From NCBI RefSeq assembly GCF_000001735.4, contig NC_003071.7, positions 14,191,151 to 14,255,150 on the forward strand: a DNA stretch of 64,000 nt, given 5' to 3'. This document shows, piece by piece, positions 1 to 19,029 of this stretch (positions are counted from its first letter, which is position 1; each line of letters starts with the position of its first letter). The notes beneath the pieces are model-generated. The model ran no database searches and was not told the DNA's origin. It saw only the letters and a list, made by a program, of their open reading frames with translations. A program made the position numbers and the translations under genes. The stretch comes from Arabidopsis thaliana. Taxonomy: Eukaryota > Streptophyta > Magnoliopsida > Brassicales > Brassicaceae.

Positions 1-3000
1 ATTATGTGTTTCAAACTCACTTGGAATGGATATTCTATATTCTTACTTTTACGAATTTTGATTCTTTATTATGTAGAAAACCTACAGAAAATCACGTTGT
101 AAATTCGGTTTCGAAACCATAAAGGACTTCAATATTCAACTATTCTTTAACAAGTGAACTTTTATCATCTATATCACTTAAATCTTTATTCTCTATATCA
201 CTTGAATTCATAATAGAGAAACGAAAATTTAACTAAACACAACCTTTAAAGAACCCTTAAAAAGTAATTAAAAAAGAAGGAAAGTGAATTATACTAAACA
301 AAAGATTATGTTAAAATTCGGATTCTTAAAAATCTTCTAGGGAAAAAAAAGCAAAATGGAATATGGATTCGATAAGGAAGGAAGGAGAGGAGACCCACAC
401 ACAAGAACAGAGTGACAGACACAATTTGGCGTCTCTTTCGATCTGAAACATCTCTGTCTCTCCTCAGAGATTCCCTTCTTAGGTCCCATTGTCTCTCTTT
501 CTGTATATTACAACTCTTGCAAACCTTTCTACCACCAAGATAAAATTATTATTTGGTAAAAAGCAATATCTTTAATTTTCTAGGAAAAAAGAAAGAAAGA
601 ACAACACTGGATTGAAGTGGTCGTCGCTTTCTCTTTCTACACTTCCAACAGATTCCCTTTTGCACTTCTCTCTTTCACTCTTTTCACTATTTTTGTTTTA
701 TCATTATTTTGTTTACGGAAACGTCATTTTCCTCCAGACAATACCTTTATTCCCTATATATATAATGGTATGGTGTAAAAATGTTATTGCCACTGTATAT
801 ATTGGTCTATCACAATTCCTTCTCTTTATCTTCCTTTTTGTATTTTTGCAGCAACAACAAAAACGTAATTTATAGTTAGGTAGTTATCTTTCTTTGCATG
901 TTTTGTGTATGTACGTAACTAAGAATGGTAAGTTTTTTTTGTTTTCCCTCGATTTTACCAGTTCAATAATAAACGTTATGCAATCTGAAGTTAATTATAC
1001 ATACATCTACCTAATATTCTATTAAACCATACTATATAGATATAGCATGCTTCATGTTAGTACCTAATATCTTATATAGTTATATATCACATGGTCTTCA
1101 ATTGTTTGGGTGAGAAAACTATATTTATTGGCTTTCTTTTCTCATCTTTTTCATTCCTTTGTGTATTGTTGTTTCGTAAACTTTTTAGGATGAAAGTAGG
1201 AACATGGTGATCATGGTCTTGACTTTTGTAGTTTTTATTTTTGACGTGATGTTCTTGGCTTTATTATTCAAAAGATGAGTGAAGTGAGGCATCAATATAT
1301 GATAGTTTTCACAAATTTAATAATTGCAGCTAAAGATCGAGAGCCTTTGCCCACATAAAAAATACTTTACTCTAATGTGTTAAAACAAATGTTGACATTT
1401 TGCATTTACTTTCTTTATAATTTGGTTGACTTTCTCTAAAATAAAAATCTTTAGTTCTTCAATTATTTTGCTCCACCCATCATATTGCATTATTAGGCTT
1501 TAGCTATTTTAAATTGTCATCTCACGGCCAGATTCATTTCATTTTCGAGGTTAGTACTTGCTGTCGTATAGTCATTCCATCCTGAAAATATCATCCTGTT
1601 TGCTATTGACTTTCGATGTATGCACCAAACCTCAAGCTAGCCATCGAGTTTTAGATTTGAACTCACATATAACATATTCTTATAAATATTTATTGGATTA
1701 AGGTTATAGTTTGTTGTATTCACTCTATTCAAATATGAATGGATTAGATGAATATGTAAAAGGTGACCGTCTTAGCAAGAAGATTGATGTGTTATGCATT
1801 AGACTATGTGAAAAATCGTATATTGAATGTAATCGTGACTATACGTGCATGAGATGAAAGTGATAATGTGTGATCGATTTATAAAAATATAAGTATGAGG
1901 CTATGTGATCTGGTTTTGATTGAGTGATTTGTGGATCTCAATTAATGTTTGTAGACGAGAATGATCTTCTAGATTGAATGAGTTGAAAGCCGTGGTAAGT
2001 CCTAGTTATCATTGGATGAAGGAGGAGATTTATAGATTTTTGGATGTTTCGAGTAGATATTAAACAGTAGAACATAGTTGGATTTAAATTTTAGTAAAGG
2101 CTTAATGGCTTTAGGATATTATAAAGTTGATCATGAACAATATTTAGGTTGGACGGTTCAAGTTTCTCATGAATCAAATATTCAAGTGCTAATTGCCGAA
2201 AGGAAATACTGAACCGAATTCGAACTGAACAACCACAAAAAACAGCTAATGTAAATTTGTTTGAGAATATTTTTGATAAGAACTTGAATCCAATTCGAAA
2301 CCGAAATTGTACCAAACTTTTTATATTTTATATCACATCAAAGATTTTACTTTGAAAACCATTATTGATAACAAAAAATCCAAAAACTCAAACTAAAATT
2401 CAGATTAAACACCGGTTTACCATCTAGGGAATGGGATTAATATAACATAAAAAATACTAAGTTGTTTCATTTAATAATCAAGTAAGATTTTGCAATGCTA
2501 AAGAAAAACGAAATAACAGAATAAAGGAAGTTCCGGCATTCTTTTCGATATCTACGTTGATAGTAATATTTAATTTAACAGAGTTTTTCCTTCTTTCTAA
2601 AAACAAAAATCTCAGGTTTACCAACTTTAACCCTTCCCAAGATTTTTCAACTTTTATTCTCCTCTTATTTTAAACCGGCCACTAACCGATAACACCACGC
2701 GCCTAAACCCTCGCGTGTGAACCTAATGGTCATACGTTTTCAAGAACACGGTAACACGGACGTGAGACAAAAGTGCGAGAGAGCCTCTGTGGTCACTTTG
2801 GTCTCTCTGACAGCTACGGGTCCACTTTCTCTTTTACCCAAATATCCCCACGCGCTTCTTTTACTTGCGCGTGAACTTTCAAAACCAACCAATGCTAAAT
2901 TTCCGAAACTACCCTTCACTCTGTTTTTTTGTTTTCTTCGTTCTCTTAAGATTAGTTTTCTCATCACAAATAATAATAAACTCTTTTCTTTTGTTTCATC

Positions 3001-3044
3001 TCTTTCTTCTTCTCTGCGTCTTTGAGGCAAGAAAAAAAGAGAAG
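1..3044. other. Intergenic lead-in with no supported gene
   Basis: AT-rich sequence without a convincing coding region. Short open frames here (for example 612-875 and 2091-2315) are low-complexity and lack family features. A CT-rich, leader-like tract lies near 420-500 and could belong to a gene beyond the left edge, but I cannot assign it. The last 350 bases form the promoter and leader of the CFL1 gene. Confidence 0.6.
2695..2873 (+). promoter_or_regulatory. CGCG-box cluster upstream of CFL1
   Basis: Four CGCG cores lie between about 170 and 350 bases before the CFL1 start codon, near 2698, 2711, 2851 and 2868. The last two are halves of a perfect 7-bp inverted repeat, CACGCGC at 2849-2855 and GCGCGTG at 2867-2873, with an 11-base spacer. 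CGCG with flanking A/C/G and G/T/C is the known binding element of calmodulin-binding CAMTA factors. Binding is an inference from motif density only. Confidence 0.35.
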
Positions 3045-4323
3045 ATGAAAGCACCCAACATGGAGACGATAACGGAGTCTCTAGAGAAATCGATGATGAA
3101 TTGTTCTCTGAATGATCGGAGAAGAAGGGTCGTCGGAGATGGGTTTGGGAGATCGTCGAGCAACGAACACATGACTCCGATCTCAGATAGAACATTGGAG
3201 CTCAATTCTCACTTATCTCTTCCTTGTCACTGGGAACAGTGTCTTGATCTTAAGGTAAACTTTAAACAAATGAGATTCATCTTTCTATTTTTTTTCTTCT
3301 TTTTTTTCTGCTTTCTAGGTTAAACTAATCACTACAGAAACTTCGAACTCGTGTCGTTTTCGTGTTTTGGATTGCATTAAATGTACATTGGGGGATAAAT
3401 TTTTCATGTTAATATAATGTTTTTTCTTGTATCTTTGTGATGCATTTATTGCTTCAGACCGTATAAATGTTTACTCATAGGGCTTTTTGGTTTCAGGCTT
3501 TGTGTTTAGGGAAAGATGTTTGCCTTATATGGAAAACTTTTGCAGAGATTTTAAATGGCTAAAAAAAGTTTGAAAGCTTGACCATGAAACTAAATTCTGG
3601 GATTTTTGCTTTTGGATAAAAACAAAATAATTTTTGTAAAGCTATTTGATGCTTTTTATCAGCCAATCTTTCATCTCCTAGATATGATTATTCTCATAAG
3701 GAAGTAAAACAAACAAACAAATGTTTTTGTTTTTCATGTTCAATGATTTGTCTAAAGAAATCAATGCCGCACTACCACAAAACATACATACAAAAAGTAC
3801 ATAGTCATTTGCTCATATATAGATCTAGGACCAAAGCTTTTTGTCTTAACCAAAATTTGGGAGGTGCATTGCAATTTGCCAAGAAAGAAAAAAGATAAAA
3901 CTTTATAGTAATAAGAGCACTTTATGATTGAATTCATGAGGTGAGCTTTTTGTTTTGTTTTAGACAGGAGAGATTTACTACATAAACTGGAAAAACGGAA
4001 TGAGAGTGAAAGAGGATCCAAGGAAAGTGATGAATGCAGATCCTGACAGTGGAGACTCATATGGAACCGTGTGTTCAGAAGAAGATAGCTCATATTACGA
4101 CAGCGAAGAGTCTTCATCAGAGTCATCTCCATCATCAAGAGAGAATCATAAAGAAGAAGAAGAAGAAGAAGAAGAGGAGGAAGAAGAAGAAGAAGATGTG
4201 CTAGTGGTTGCTGGTTGCAAAGCTTGTTTCATGTACTTCATGGTTCCTAAGCTTGTTGAGGACTGTCCTAAATGTGCAGCACAGCTTCTTCACTTTGATC
4301 GACCTCATTCTGCATCTTCTTGA
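3045..4323 (+). CDS. CFL1: CFL1-type WW-domain protein
   Basis: Two exons, 3045-3254 and 3964-4323, joined in phase 0, give 189 residues. The start was chosen at the first ATG after a purine-rich leader, in frame with the WW region. The intron falls inside the WW-like domain: exon 1 supplies HWEQCLDLK, exon 2 TGEIYYINWKNG followed by DPR. Next comes a Ser/Asp/Glu-rich stretch with an uninterrupted polyglutamate run encoded by a GAA/GAG microsatellite near 4150-4196, then a C-terminal block with CKACF and CPKCA cysteine pairs that could bind a metal. In the literature as I recall it, Arabidopsis CFL1 is a WW protein that limits cuticle formation by antagonising the HD-ZIP IV factor HDG1; that role is family knowledge, not visible here. 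No signal peptide or membrane segment is seen, which fits nuclear or cytosolic action. Its promoter carries a CGCG-box cluster. Confidence 0.88.
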
Positions 4324-5725
4324 AACCCTTGTCTTTGTTTGGATTTTCCCTTTATTCAGATGAGAATTTGTTTAGGTTTCCACTTTAATCTTATATTGTT
4401 GTTATAATTTAGTGGTTTCTCATGTGAGTGGCATTAACACGAGTTTCAAAGGCAATGTATCAGACAGTAAAATGTTAAAATGAGTCTGAAAATTTCCGAG
4501 AATGGTATCCATTAAATGAGTTGTGTTTGCTTTACAAGTTGAAAAAGAATGTAATGTGAATGGGATGTGACTATGTGAGGAAGAGTTGTTGCATTAAAGT
4601 TGGTCAATGAAATGAGCCCTGAGGAATCGCGCGCCTCTTAAATAATAAAGACGAGTACTAATCATAATGATTGCTACATGTGACTCCACATTTCATGGTT
4701 TTCCTTTTTGTTGCATCCGAATCCTTTTTTAAAAATTGTAAGTAGATTTTCTTGGACACCTTTTTTCTTTTATTTTTTTATCTCGGGTAAAAAAATGGAG
4801 ATAAAAATGAAAAGAGATGATCAAATATTCCAAGCTTAATAAAGGAGCAGAGATGATAGTTAACTTTTTTTTATTCCAAGAGATGATCAAATATTCCAAG
4901 TGGAAAACAACAAATGCCTTCCCATGCGTAGCCTTAATAGAGAACTTTATGTTGCATACTTATAAAATGACTGTTAAGGAAGTGAACTATTTACAGAGAT
5001 TTTGGTCTTCCATCACTAGTATTTAGTATGGGCACTAACAATTTAATGCGTGTCATGTATGAATTGTTAACAATATAAAAATCTATAATCTAATTGTATG
5101 AAATTACTACGTCGGCCATAATACTAGTTTCACAAAAACCAAGTACAGCTCAAACTATTAAAGCCAAAATCCGGATTTACTTGGAGTTTGATTTTGATTC
5201 TGTCAATTCAAGTTCTAGTTCCATAGTAATCTTAAACCAAATTGACCAATATTTAAGTTAGACCTATCAAACCAAAACTTTTAGTTTTGTCGACACAAAA
5301 GAAAACAGAGTTACTACAACAAGAAACTATGATGGGACCAAACTACTGTAAACGGAAAGTCGGAAACACTTACGGAGTACGGTTATTATTTAAAACGAAT
5401 ATAAAGCAAGGGGACTTGGAAATTTTAAAATCAAGCCTAACCGGAAGGTACCGGCCTAAATTGGATTAAACCGGAAGAACTGCCAATTTATCTCGTCACG
5501 GTGTTTGGAAGCCAACACGTCGACAAAACTTATTGCCAAGTGCCTTCCCGTCGATAAAACTAACCTCTTCGTTGTAGACCACAACTTCAGTTTGTTTTCA
5601 TAAAAATAAAACGAGAGATCATGTCTTGTATCTTGTGAAGTAATTCTCAAAAGATCACTTTTTAAAAATCAAACCTCTTTCAACTTTCCATTGCCGAAAC
5701 GAGGTTGCAAATCTAAAGATTCACA
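4324..5725. other. Intergenic region between CFL1 and the CYSTM gene
   Basis: About 1.4 kb with no supported gene. It contains the CFL1 3' region, an exact 22-bp direct repeat at 4813-4834 and 4879-4900, and two short open frames (4817-5026, 5287-5469) without recognisable features. Confidence 0.6.
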
Positions 5726-6364
5726 ATGGCATCTTACCATGTTTCTCATGATTCATATCAATCACCAGGCAATTCTCAAAACGTTTTTATAAATTACTTT
5801 TCTTCTTGGTAAATTTTATTTCTATATATGTAACAAACTTGATGAACTGAATTAATCCCATGCATGTGTATATATATTTTATATGAATTTTGTAGGTCCT
5901 TCACCATTGTACCAACCGATAATAGAGGCTCCACCGCCACCGTATCCACCAACCCGAACGAGGTATCAAGATTACTACGGTGGCTACGGTCAGCCGCATC
6001 CACCACCTCTACGTCCATATAGATCAGATCATGAATACTATGGAGACGGAGAATATGTTGGTTGCTTTCCGTTTCTCAGAAGCTGGTAAATTCCAATTGT
6101 TAATTTAAGTTTTATACGTTCTGAATGTGCTAAAGAGGTTTTGGTTTCTTAATTAAAAAAAAAAAAAAACCTATGTATAATTATGTCACGTTAATGTGAA
6201 ATTGTGAATCAAGTCAATTTGATATAACAATTAAGAATTTAAAAGTATATTTCAGCTTAAAAACAAATTTAATCGCTTTTACTTGTGTTTGGTAATGATG
6301 CAGTTTGACGACGCTATGTTGTTGCTGGTTCGTGGAACAGTGCTGCTTTCGAAGTCGTTATTAA
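5726..6364 (+). CDS. CYSTM small cysteine-rich membrane-tail protein
   Basis: Three exons, 5726-5768, 5896-6085 and 6304-6364, sum to 294 bases and 97 residues. The N-terminal two thirds is rich in Pro and Tyr (IIEAPPPPYPPTR, YYGGYGQPHPPP). The C-terminus is the CYSTM module: GCFPFLRSC, a short hydrophobic stretch, LCCCWFVEQCCF, then a basic end. CYSTM proteins are tail-anchored stress-response proteins, probably at the plasma membrane or endomembranes. The first intron is only consistent with the reading frame if it begins GC (CCAG|GCAATT at 5768/5769) rather than GT; a downstream GT at 5780 would leave the wrong phase. The last exon is too short for a usual ORF scan, and without it the Cys-rich tail is lost. 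Confidence is high for the family and moderate for the exact first donor. Confidence 0.82.
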
Positions 6365-6715
6365 TTCTATTATGTGATGAGACCATTTACTCTCGATGAT
6401 CTACTTTTGATCCGCGTTTATGTTGTATTAGGCAAATTAGAATACTTGTTTTGTTCATGAAACAAGGACTTCTAATAATAAAAACAAACAAAATTACGTT
6501 TTGAGAAATGTCATGAGACGGTAAACACTAGATTTTTATTTTTACATCCTTCTTTTAAAAATCTTGAAAACTTAAAGAACAATACATATTGATATTTCTA
6601 CACATTCTACAAACAATGTTTGTAGTATTTCCTTTTCTCGCCGTGAATCAAATATAGCCATTTTGGGACATTGTTCACCAATGTTTACTTACAAGCTCAG
6701 AAAATGGTAAACGCA

Positions 6716-12930
<6,215 letters not shown>

Positions 12931-15900
12931 TTACGGGTTGATGGCATATAAGTTCTCATTTGCTCTCTGGTACAGAAAAGCTGATGCTTCCACCCTACAC
13001 TCAGACGATGAAAACTATTACAATCAGGAATAGACCAGTTTTTTTTTCTATCTTTAAGAGGAGACCAAGAGGGCCTTACCAGCCAGGATGAACAACAAAT
13101 CTACCTCTGGTTAGTGCCCAATTTACCTGCTCAAACAGACACATTCAGAATCTCCCCAATGATATTTCTTCTGTGGCCCAACAGTTAAAATTTGCAGACT
13201 TCCTTACCTTGTCGGTTCCAAGAGAATTTGTGACAACATGAGTGACATGTTCATCCACCTGGGTTGTGCAGACAGCACCAAACTGCTCAGCAGTTTGCCA
13301 CAGGGGATGCAAGTGCGGTTTGGCTTCACCCACTGGGATTATCCGACTAAATACAATCCTACAACCAGCCAATATCTTTCGTTGCTCAGAAGCTAAAATA
13401 TTTCTCACATCAACTTCATCTAATGAAGTGTGCGAGAAGAAATTTTGATGTATTTTCTCAATAACCTGCACAGTGAAACCATGTGATGATGCTGAGATCC
13501 AAAACGAAGAGTAGAAAATAACATAACAAGGTGCATAGACAAAGTGCAGACCGCTAATGAAGATGCCAATGTGCCCTCCTCAGGTACCTCATCACGATCT
13601 AACTCAAGAAGAGAAGGACCAAGAAGCCCAAATTGCCGTCTACTACAAGGGAAATAAAGATATCTGCAAAACAAGATAATTAACATCAGCAGGAAAATAT
13701 TATACAGTAAGTACTACGGTCTCATGTTAGCCATAGTGTGAAAGATGATACCTTTCAACAGCTATTAAATTCATTTTGTGTTGAGGCCACACTCGGACAG
13801 AGTCATCTATGATCACCACAGACGATTCCATACCCATAACTCCTTCTAAATCTTTGCTCTTAGGTACTCGTTCGTCTCCATCAAGAGGATCTCCATCATC
13901 TCCTTTCGATATGACCCGTCCATTAAATAGAACCCCTTTGGGATCAAGCAGCTTGGCCATCTCTGTAGCATACAATTTGTTTCCCATAGTGTAAAGATGT
14001 AACTCGTACAGCTTGCTAGCCTGAAATTCACAGGAATATTTACATTTTAAGTCTTCCACACGTAGTTGAACAGTAGTAAGATAATATTATTAACTAAGTC
14101 ACCTTCTCCAAAAAATTCCAAATCCCTGGTCTTAGTTTAGTCCACATTCCCATGTGCAGGAAACGAAAGAGATGTCTATATGGTTTCTCACGATCTTGTT
14201 CTTCCTTCTTTCTTAATATCTCCTCGTGGCGGGATTCAACCTCATTAAACTGAAAACGATAGAAACAAAAACTTTAGAAAAAATATAAGAAAAGTAATCA
14301 AACCAGAAGGAAGATAAACTAACCTTAGCTGAATTGAGAAGGGTGTGGTCTATATCCAAGACAAGAGAGAGCTTTTGAGATGCAAACATTTTATTCTGTT
14401 CCTCTAACCTACGAACTCTCTCTCTTTGAATAGCTACTCTCTGAATGTCATCATATCCTTCAAATAGGTGTTCCACATCTCCCCAACTGTTCATGGAACG
14501 AGTGGGACCAGCTGCAGCCGTTACTGATGCTGCTGAAACTGACACATCCTCATCCTGGGCATTGGGATTTGAAGGATTATGTTTAACATCTCTCTCCGTC
14601 TTAAGCTGTACCGAATGCATACTTGCTGGGGGATTGCCAAGTTGTTGTGATACGACAACCATATCAGCAATACTTTTCAGGTTTTTGGTGAATTGTGTTG
14701 AAAAGTCTGGTGTCTTCCCACTGAGAAGTTCACCCGAAATTTTCATTTTGCTGGTACCATTCTGGCTAATATTTTGCCGTGGATCAAGCTGGGGAGGTGT
14801 TTCCAAATCTTCTGCCTTACCCTTCATAGTCAAGGTTCCTAGAGTGGAAGGATCATTCACTTTGGTCTGCTTTTCCATTGAAGAGTCCGTTCTTTGAAGA
14901 GTACTTCCATGCAGGATTCGGCGAGGATCACGAGGTTTCATGCGAATGCTTCCAGATTCGGCCTGAAAGTACCAAAAAATAGTTGGAGAAAAAATTGAAA
15001 GAAAAGGTTCTAGAATCCCTATATATAAAGGATACTCACTGCAGGGGCGTTTTGGGAAGAATCCTGAAGTACTCCTGAGTTTAAAGAATTAGCAGCTAAA
15101 GCATTTGATGCAGGTATACTAAGCGGTGTTGATACCCCTGGTTGTACGGAAGAGCCAGGGAGTTGTGCTGCTCTTCTTGGATCCATGGGTTTCTGAATAG
15201 CTTTTTCAGGTACCTTTTGTCTTTCTCCCATTTTCAGGAGATTCAGTAGCATTGTAGGATTTACTGCAATATCCTTCAAAAGGGATTGCAATGATGCAGT
15301 ATCAGTTGAAGCTGTCCGTACTTTTTGGCTCACAGAAACAGCACTCGTGGGCATAACACTTGATGTCATAGATGTTACACCGTTCTCAATTAGCCTGGGC
15401 TTGGATTCCAGTTTTAGAAGTCCCGATGATTCTGTATCCTCTAGCCAGCCACCAGTTCCAGCTGCTTTTGGTGCATCCGTATCACTCTTTTGTCTTTTCC
15501 ATGCAGGCCCATCAATTAAAAATTCATCAGCGGCTTTTTGTTTTCTTGGGTTCACCAAGTCTGCAGAAAGCTCTACTTTTGAAAGATTTCTAGCGTCGCC
15601 AGACGAGTACGAATAAATGGTTACATTGGCAGCATCAGGTTTCGCAAGCCTTAGTCTTGGATCTCGACTCTTTGCAGAAGGTTTCACTGTCTGATCAGAG
15701 GCAGTTGGTGCAGAAATAGCATGAATTGACAGATGATGTGGTGGAACAGTGCTAGAAACAGAATTTGCAACAGGCATGCTTCTAGAATTAAAATTGGAGG
15801 GCAGAGGAACGTCTTGCCCATAAATTAGGTGACTCCCCGGGTTCGAGCTCTTAACAACAGAACTGGAAACCTCTCCACCAACGTCTCCATTGCCATCATT

Positions 15901-17647
15901 AGGTTCTCCTGATGGGGTTGGGCTTGGAAGGTCATCTGTCTTAAACACTGAATTAAGACCAAATTTTTGCTGGTAGGTAGAAACTGCTTTACGGGCATCA
16001 CTCTCATATGAATAGACTTTGGCACCCTCAGTCGTTTGGCTCTCTCTACCAACGGGAAAACCTGGTCTAACCATTGTATGGCGACCATTTACAGGTAAAC
16101 TTGGTGTTGTTTCCCTTGTGGGCGACGGAAGGCTGTCTGCATCATGATCCTTATGAAGGTCTAGAAGAGGCAGCATAGGCAACCTACTCCTTAAGTAGGC
16201 GGCTCCTCGATGTGTACTTTCTGAAGTCAGCTTTTTGGCAAGAAAAGAATCACCATTACTCGGCTGAGTCATTTGATTAACATTCTCTTCACTGCTGGTT
16301 CCAGCAAAAACTGCAATAGCAGAACGGCTTAAATCCTGATTCATGGTCTCTATCTGCAAAACCAAGACATGTACTTATGTAAGACGAGAAGGCACTCATC
16401 CCAATGTTTGGAACAGTGGAAAAGATTTTGACTTGTGCTACTTCAACAGGTAAACCAAAGGAAACGCACCTCATTTTTCTGGTTGAATGAGAGAAATTGG
16501 GAAAAATGGTCATTTACAAGAGTCAGCAATCTGCACAAGAAAAACCAAAAATAATGTGAGCAATCAAAGGACTCCAAGAAGCATCTTTAATCAAAGGCTG
16601 GCACAGTAAAAACACAGATTCACAACAACCTTGACATAGTCTCCTTATTACGCTCCTTGGAAATATTGTTCATCGAGCAAAACACCTGAAAGATAATAGA
16701 TTAGTTACATAAAACCGTAAACGTAACAGAAGATTGAGGGAAGGGATCTTGAGTGGCACATACATAGTTAATGGTTTGAAGAGAAGCAAATGACAATTGA
16801 ACTAAAGTATCCCTCTTCGGAAAATCATCATTATCTGAAACCAGCTCTCGCAAAGACTCTAACGCCCCCAATATTCTGGAACAAACTCCTTCAAATCCGC
16901 TGAAACGAAACAGAACAAAACATGAAAAGAAAAAAAAATCAAACTTCACTCATCAAACTCTGACAGATGTTTTAATTTTTTTCATCATCATCATCTGATC
17001 TCTCCATTCTCAGGATAGTCTTACGTCTGTGCTTCTACCAACGAAGTACTCTCCAAAACACCACGAATTAGTTTCACTTTCTTCTCCAAATCTCTCTCCT
17101 TTAGAATTCGATCATCTTCAACTTTATCAGCACTTATCAACACAACAGATTCAGTATCCTTCTCAACCAAATTGTCATCAGAAGCATTGTCGACCAAATC
17201 AATTTCACCTTCCTCCAACTCACCTTCTTCTTTCTCATCATCACTATCTTCAATCACAATCTTATCACTCTCTCTTGGTTCATAATCCATTACCAAACCT
17301 TCATTAAAAGGTTTGTTCTGCACAGCTCGAGCCCAAGCTAAATTAGATAAACCCGAATTCGCATATGGACGGTAAGCAGGATACTGAGAAATCAACTCCT
17401 CCATTGTCCAAACCCTAGAGTTGCCATTAGAACCACCACCACCTCCTCCTCTTCCTCCAGCCACAACCCCAACATCGACGTCTCCGCCAACATCGGCCGT
17501 AGTAGTAGTACTCTTGTGCTTAACTTCAATCTCAGTGTTGACAGAATCAGGAATCTCACCTTCCTCAACATCCACCATTACCATCAAGTTTTCATCGTTG
17601 CCCATTCGAATTAGGGTTCTAGAACAACCAGATCGAGCTACAAGCAT
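12931..17647 (-). CDS. CPL3: RNA polymerase II CTD phosphatase-like 3
   Basis: A multi-exon gene on the minus strand encoding about 1240 residues. First exon 17647-17026; the largest exon, about 15038-16350, encodes a low-complexity Ser/Pro-rich middle region; the last exon ends with the stop at 12931-12933. The N-terminus is acidic with repeated EEGEI/EEGEL motifs and a glycine run. The catalytic FCP1-homology domain lies in the C-terminal third: LDIDHTLLNS (DxDxT, near 14340) contains the nucleophilic aspartate and VVIIDDS (near 13805) the downstream acid pair. A BRCT domain follows (LAGCRIVFSRIIP to VVTNSLGTDKV, then WALTRGRFVVHPGWVEAS in the last two exons). The family dephosphorylates the polymerase II CTD heptad in the nucleus; CPL3 is known as a regulator of abscisic-acid and immune transcription. 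A second ATG 14 codons in (MGNDENLM) could be the real start. Confidence 0.93.
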
Positions 17648-19029
17648 GTAAAAATCTCAAAACTTTGCTCAAAAACGAATCCAAACCCGATTCAGAAACA
17701 AAAACCTTGAATTCGAAAATCGCCCACTTTAGTCCCCGGTCCAGAGAAGAGATCTCCAAAACAGAAAAAATTAGGGTTCTTCTCTAATTTAAACGATTCA
17801 AAAAACAGAGATTCAAGTTAAGGAAATGTTTTGTCAATTTAACTCTTTTTTTTTCAAAGATTCACAATTTCGAAAATTCCCAATTCGAGATCTACCACCA
17901 CCTTTGAGAGAACAAGAGAGTTTTCAAATTTTCTTCTCCAGATCCAAATTTTGAGATGCTTATTATTTTCTCCGAAGGCCGAAACTTGAAGAGAATGTGA
18001 AATATAGACGAAGGGAGAGAGAGAGAAGAAGAAGGAGAATCTAGTTGAGAGAAGGAGTTTAATCTAGACCGTACACGTCAGCGATCCGAACGAGGTAAAT
18101 TATGTCAGCGCGACGTGTGATTGGCGCCAGATGAGGGGTATTTTAAATGACGAAAGTAGACATCTCTGTGAATTTTCTTTACTAGTTTTGTGTCTGATGA
18201 TCCAAAGTTTTTGACTCGAAAAGTTTGTCAGTTAACTTACCTCTATGGAAGTCGAAGTTCGTACATAAATTTCAGTGGTCAAATATGTCGTGCGGCTTTT
18301 ATGAAACTGTTGCTTGTCTTTTTATTATAACTGACGAAAAAAACAAATTTGGACTGGAATTATGTGCATAACAACTATTTTGTGAAAGATAATCCAAAGT
18401 AATATGGGAACTTATTTGATATTTTGCATCACTGAGTTTTGGTATTAGTACAACTTTTGGTTTCAAATTCAAGCTCACGATAATATGTTAAATATAGTTC
18501 ATGTTGCACTACAATCCAGACAAAAAAATTGGTTCGAGTTAGATACGGTTTCAATTTAATTTCTATAGATTATAAAAGAAGAAGTTAAAATACAGAAATT
18601 GTTTTCAAAGTAGCTATCAGATTACCAAACAACATAAAGTGGCAGATCTTCAATCTGCATATACCAAAGTCATTTTCTAACCAATTGAGTAACTATTTGT
18701 ATATGTTCAAGGGTCATATGACTACGTATACCATTTAATATTATGTTATTAATCCTGTTGTTAGGGGAAGCAAGAAAGATGAAAACTCAATTTCATGCTA
18801 TGCAACAAATCATCAACACATCAAGATGTTCAAATCAGTCAAAAGGTAACACTAAGGCAAATGATATCCTAAACCCGTATAAATCTCAATGTTTATATAA
18901 GATGTGTATAATAACCTCTTGTGGTGGCATCAATATTCAATCAACAATGGTGATAAATGATTGAAAAAAAAGGAAGAAGAAGAATGAGAAGTAATGGCCA
19001 AAGTGATATACAACTAACTTTTACTAAAT
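17648..19029. other. CPL3 promoter and leader, ASR3 3' region
   Basis: No additional gene is supported. The leader-like AG/CT-rich part is about 17650-18060. ATTGGCGC at 18120-18127 matches the E2F consensus WTTSSCSS, about 470 bases from the CPL3 start; a single match is weak evidence. An open frame at 18743-18964 has no features. Confidence 0.5.

Noticed and set aside
2740-3195. A 151-codon minus-strand frame over the CFL1 promoter and exon 1
   Set aside because: Shadow of the leader and the real CFL1 exon on the plus strand; composition is low-complexity.
4813-4900. Exact 22-bp direct repeat as an element boundary
   Set aside because: Only 44 bases separate the copies and there is no element between them; it is a simple local duplication.
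14445-14897. A 150-codon plus-strand frame inside CPL3
   Set aside because: Antisense shadow of the Ser-rich CPL3 exon, whose minus-strand translation matches the family.
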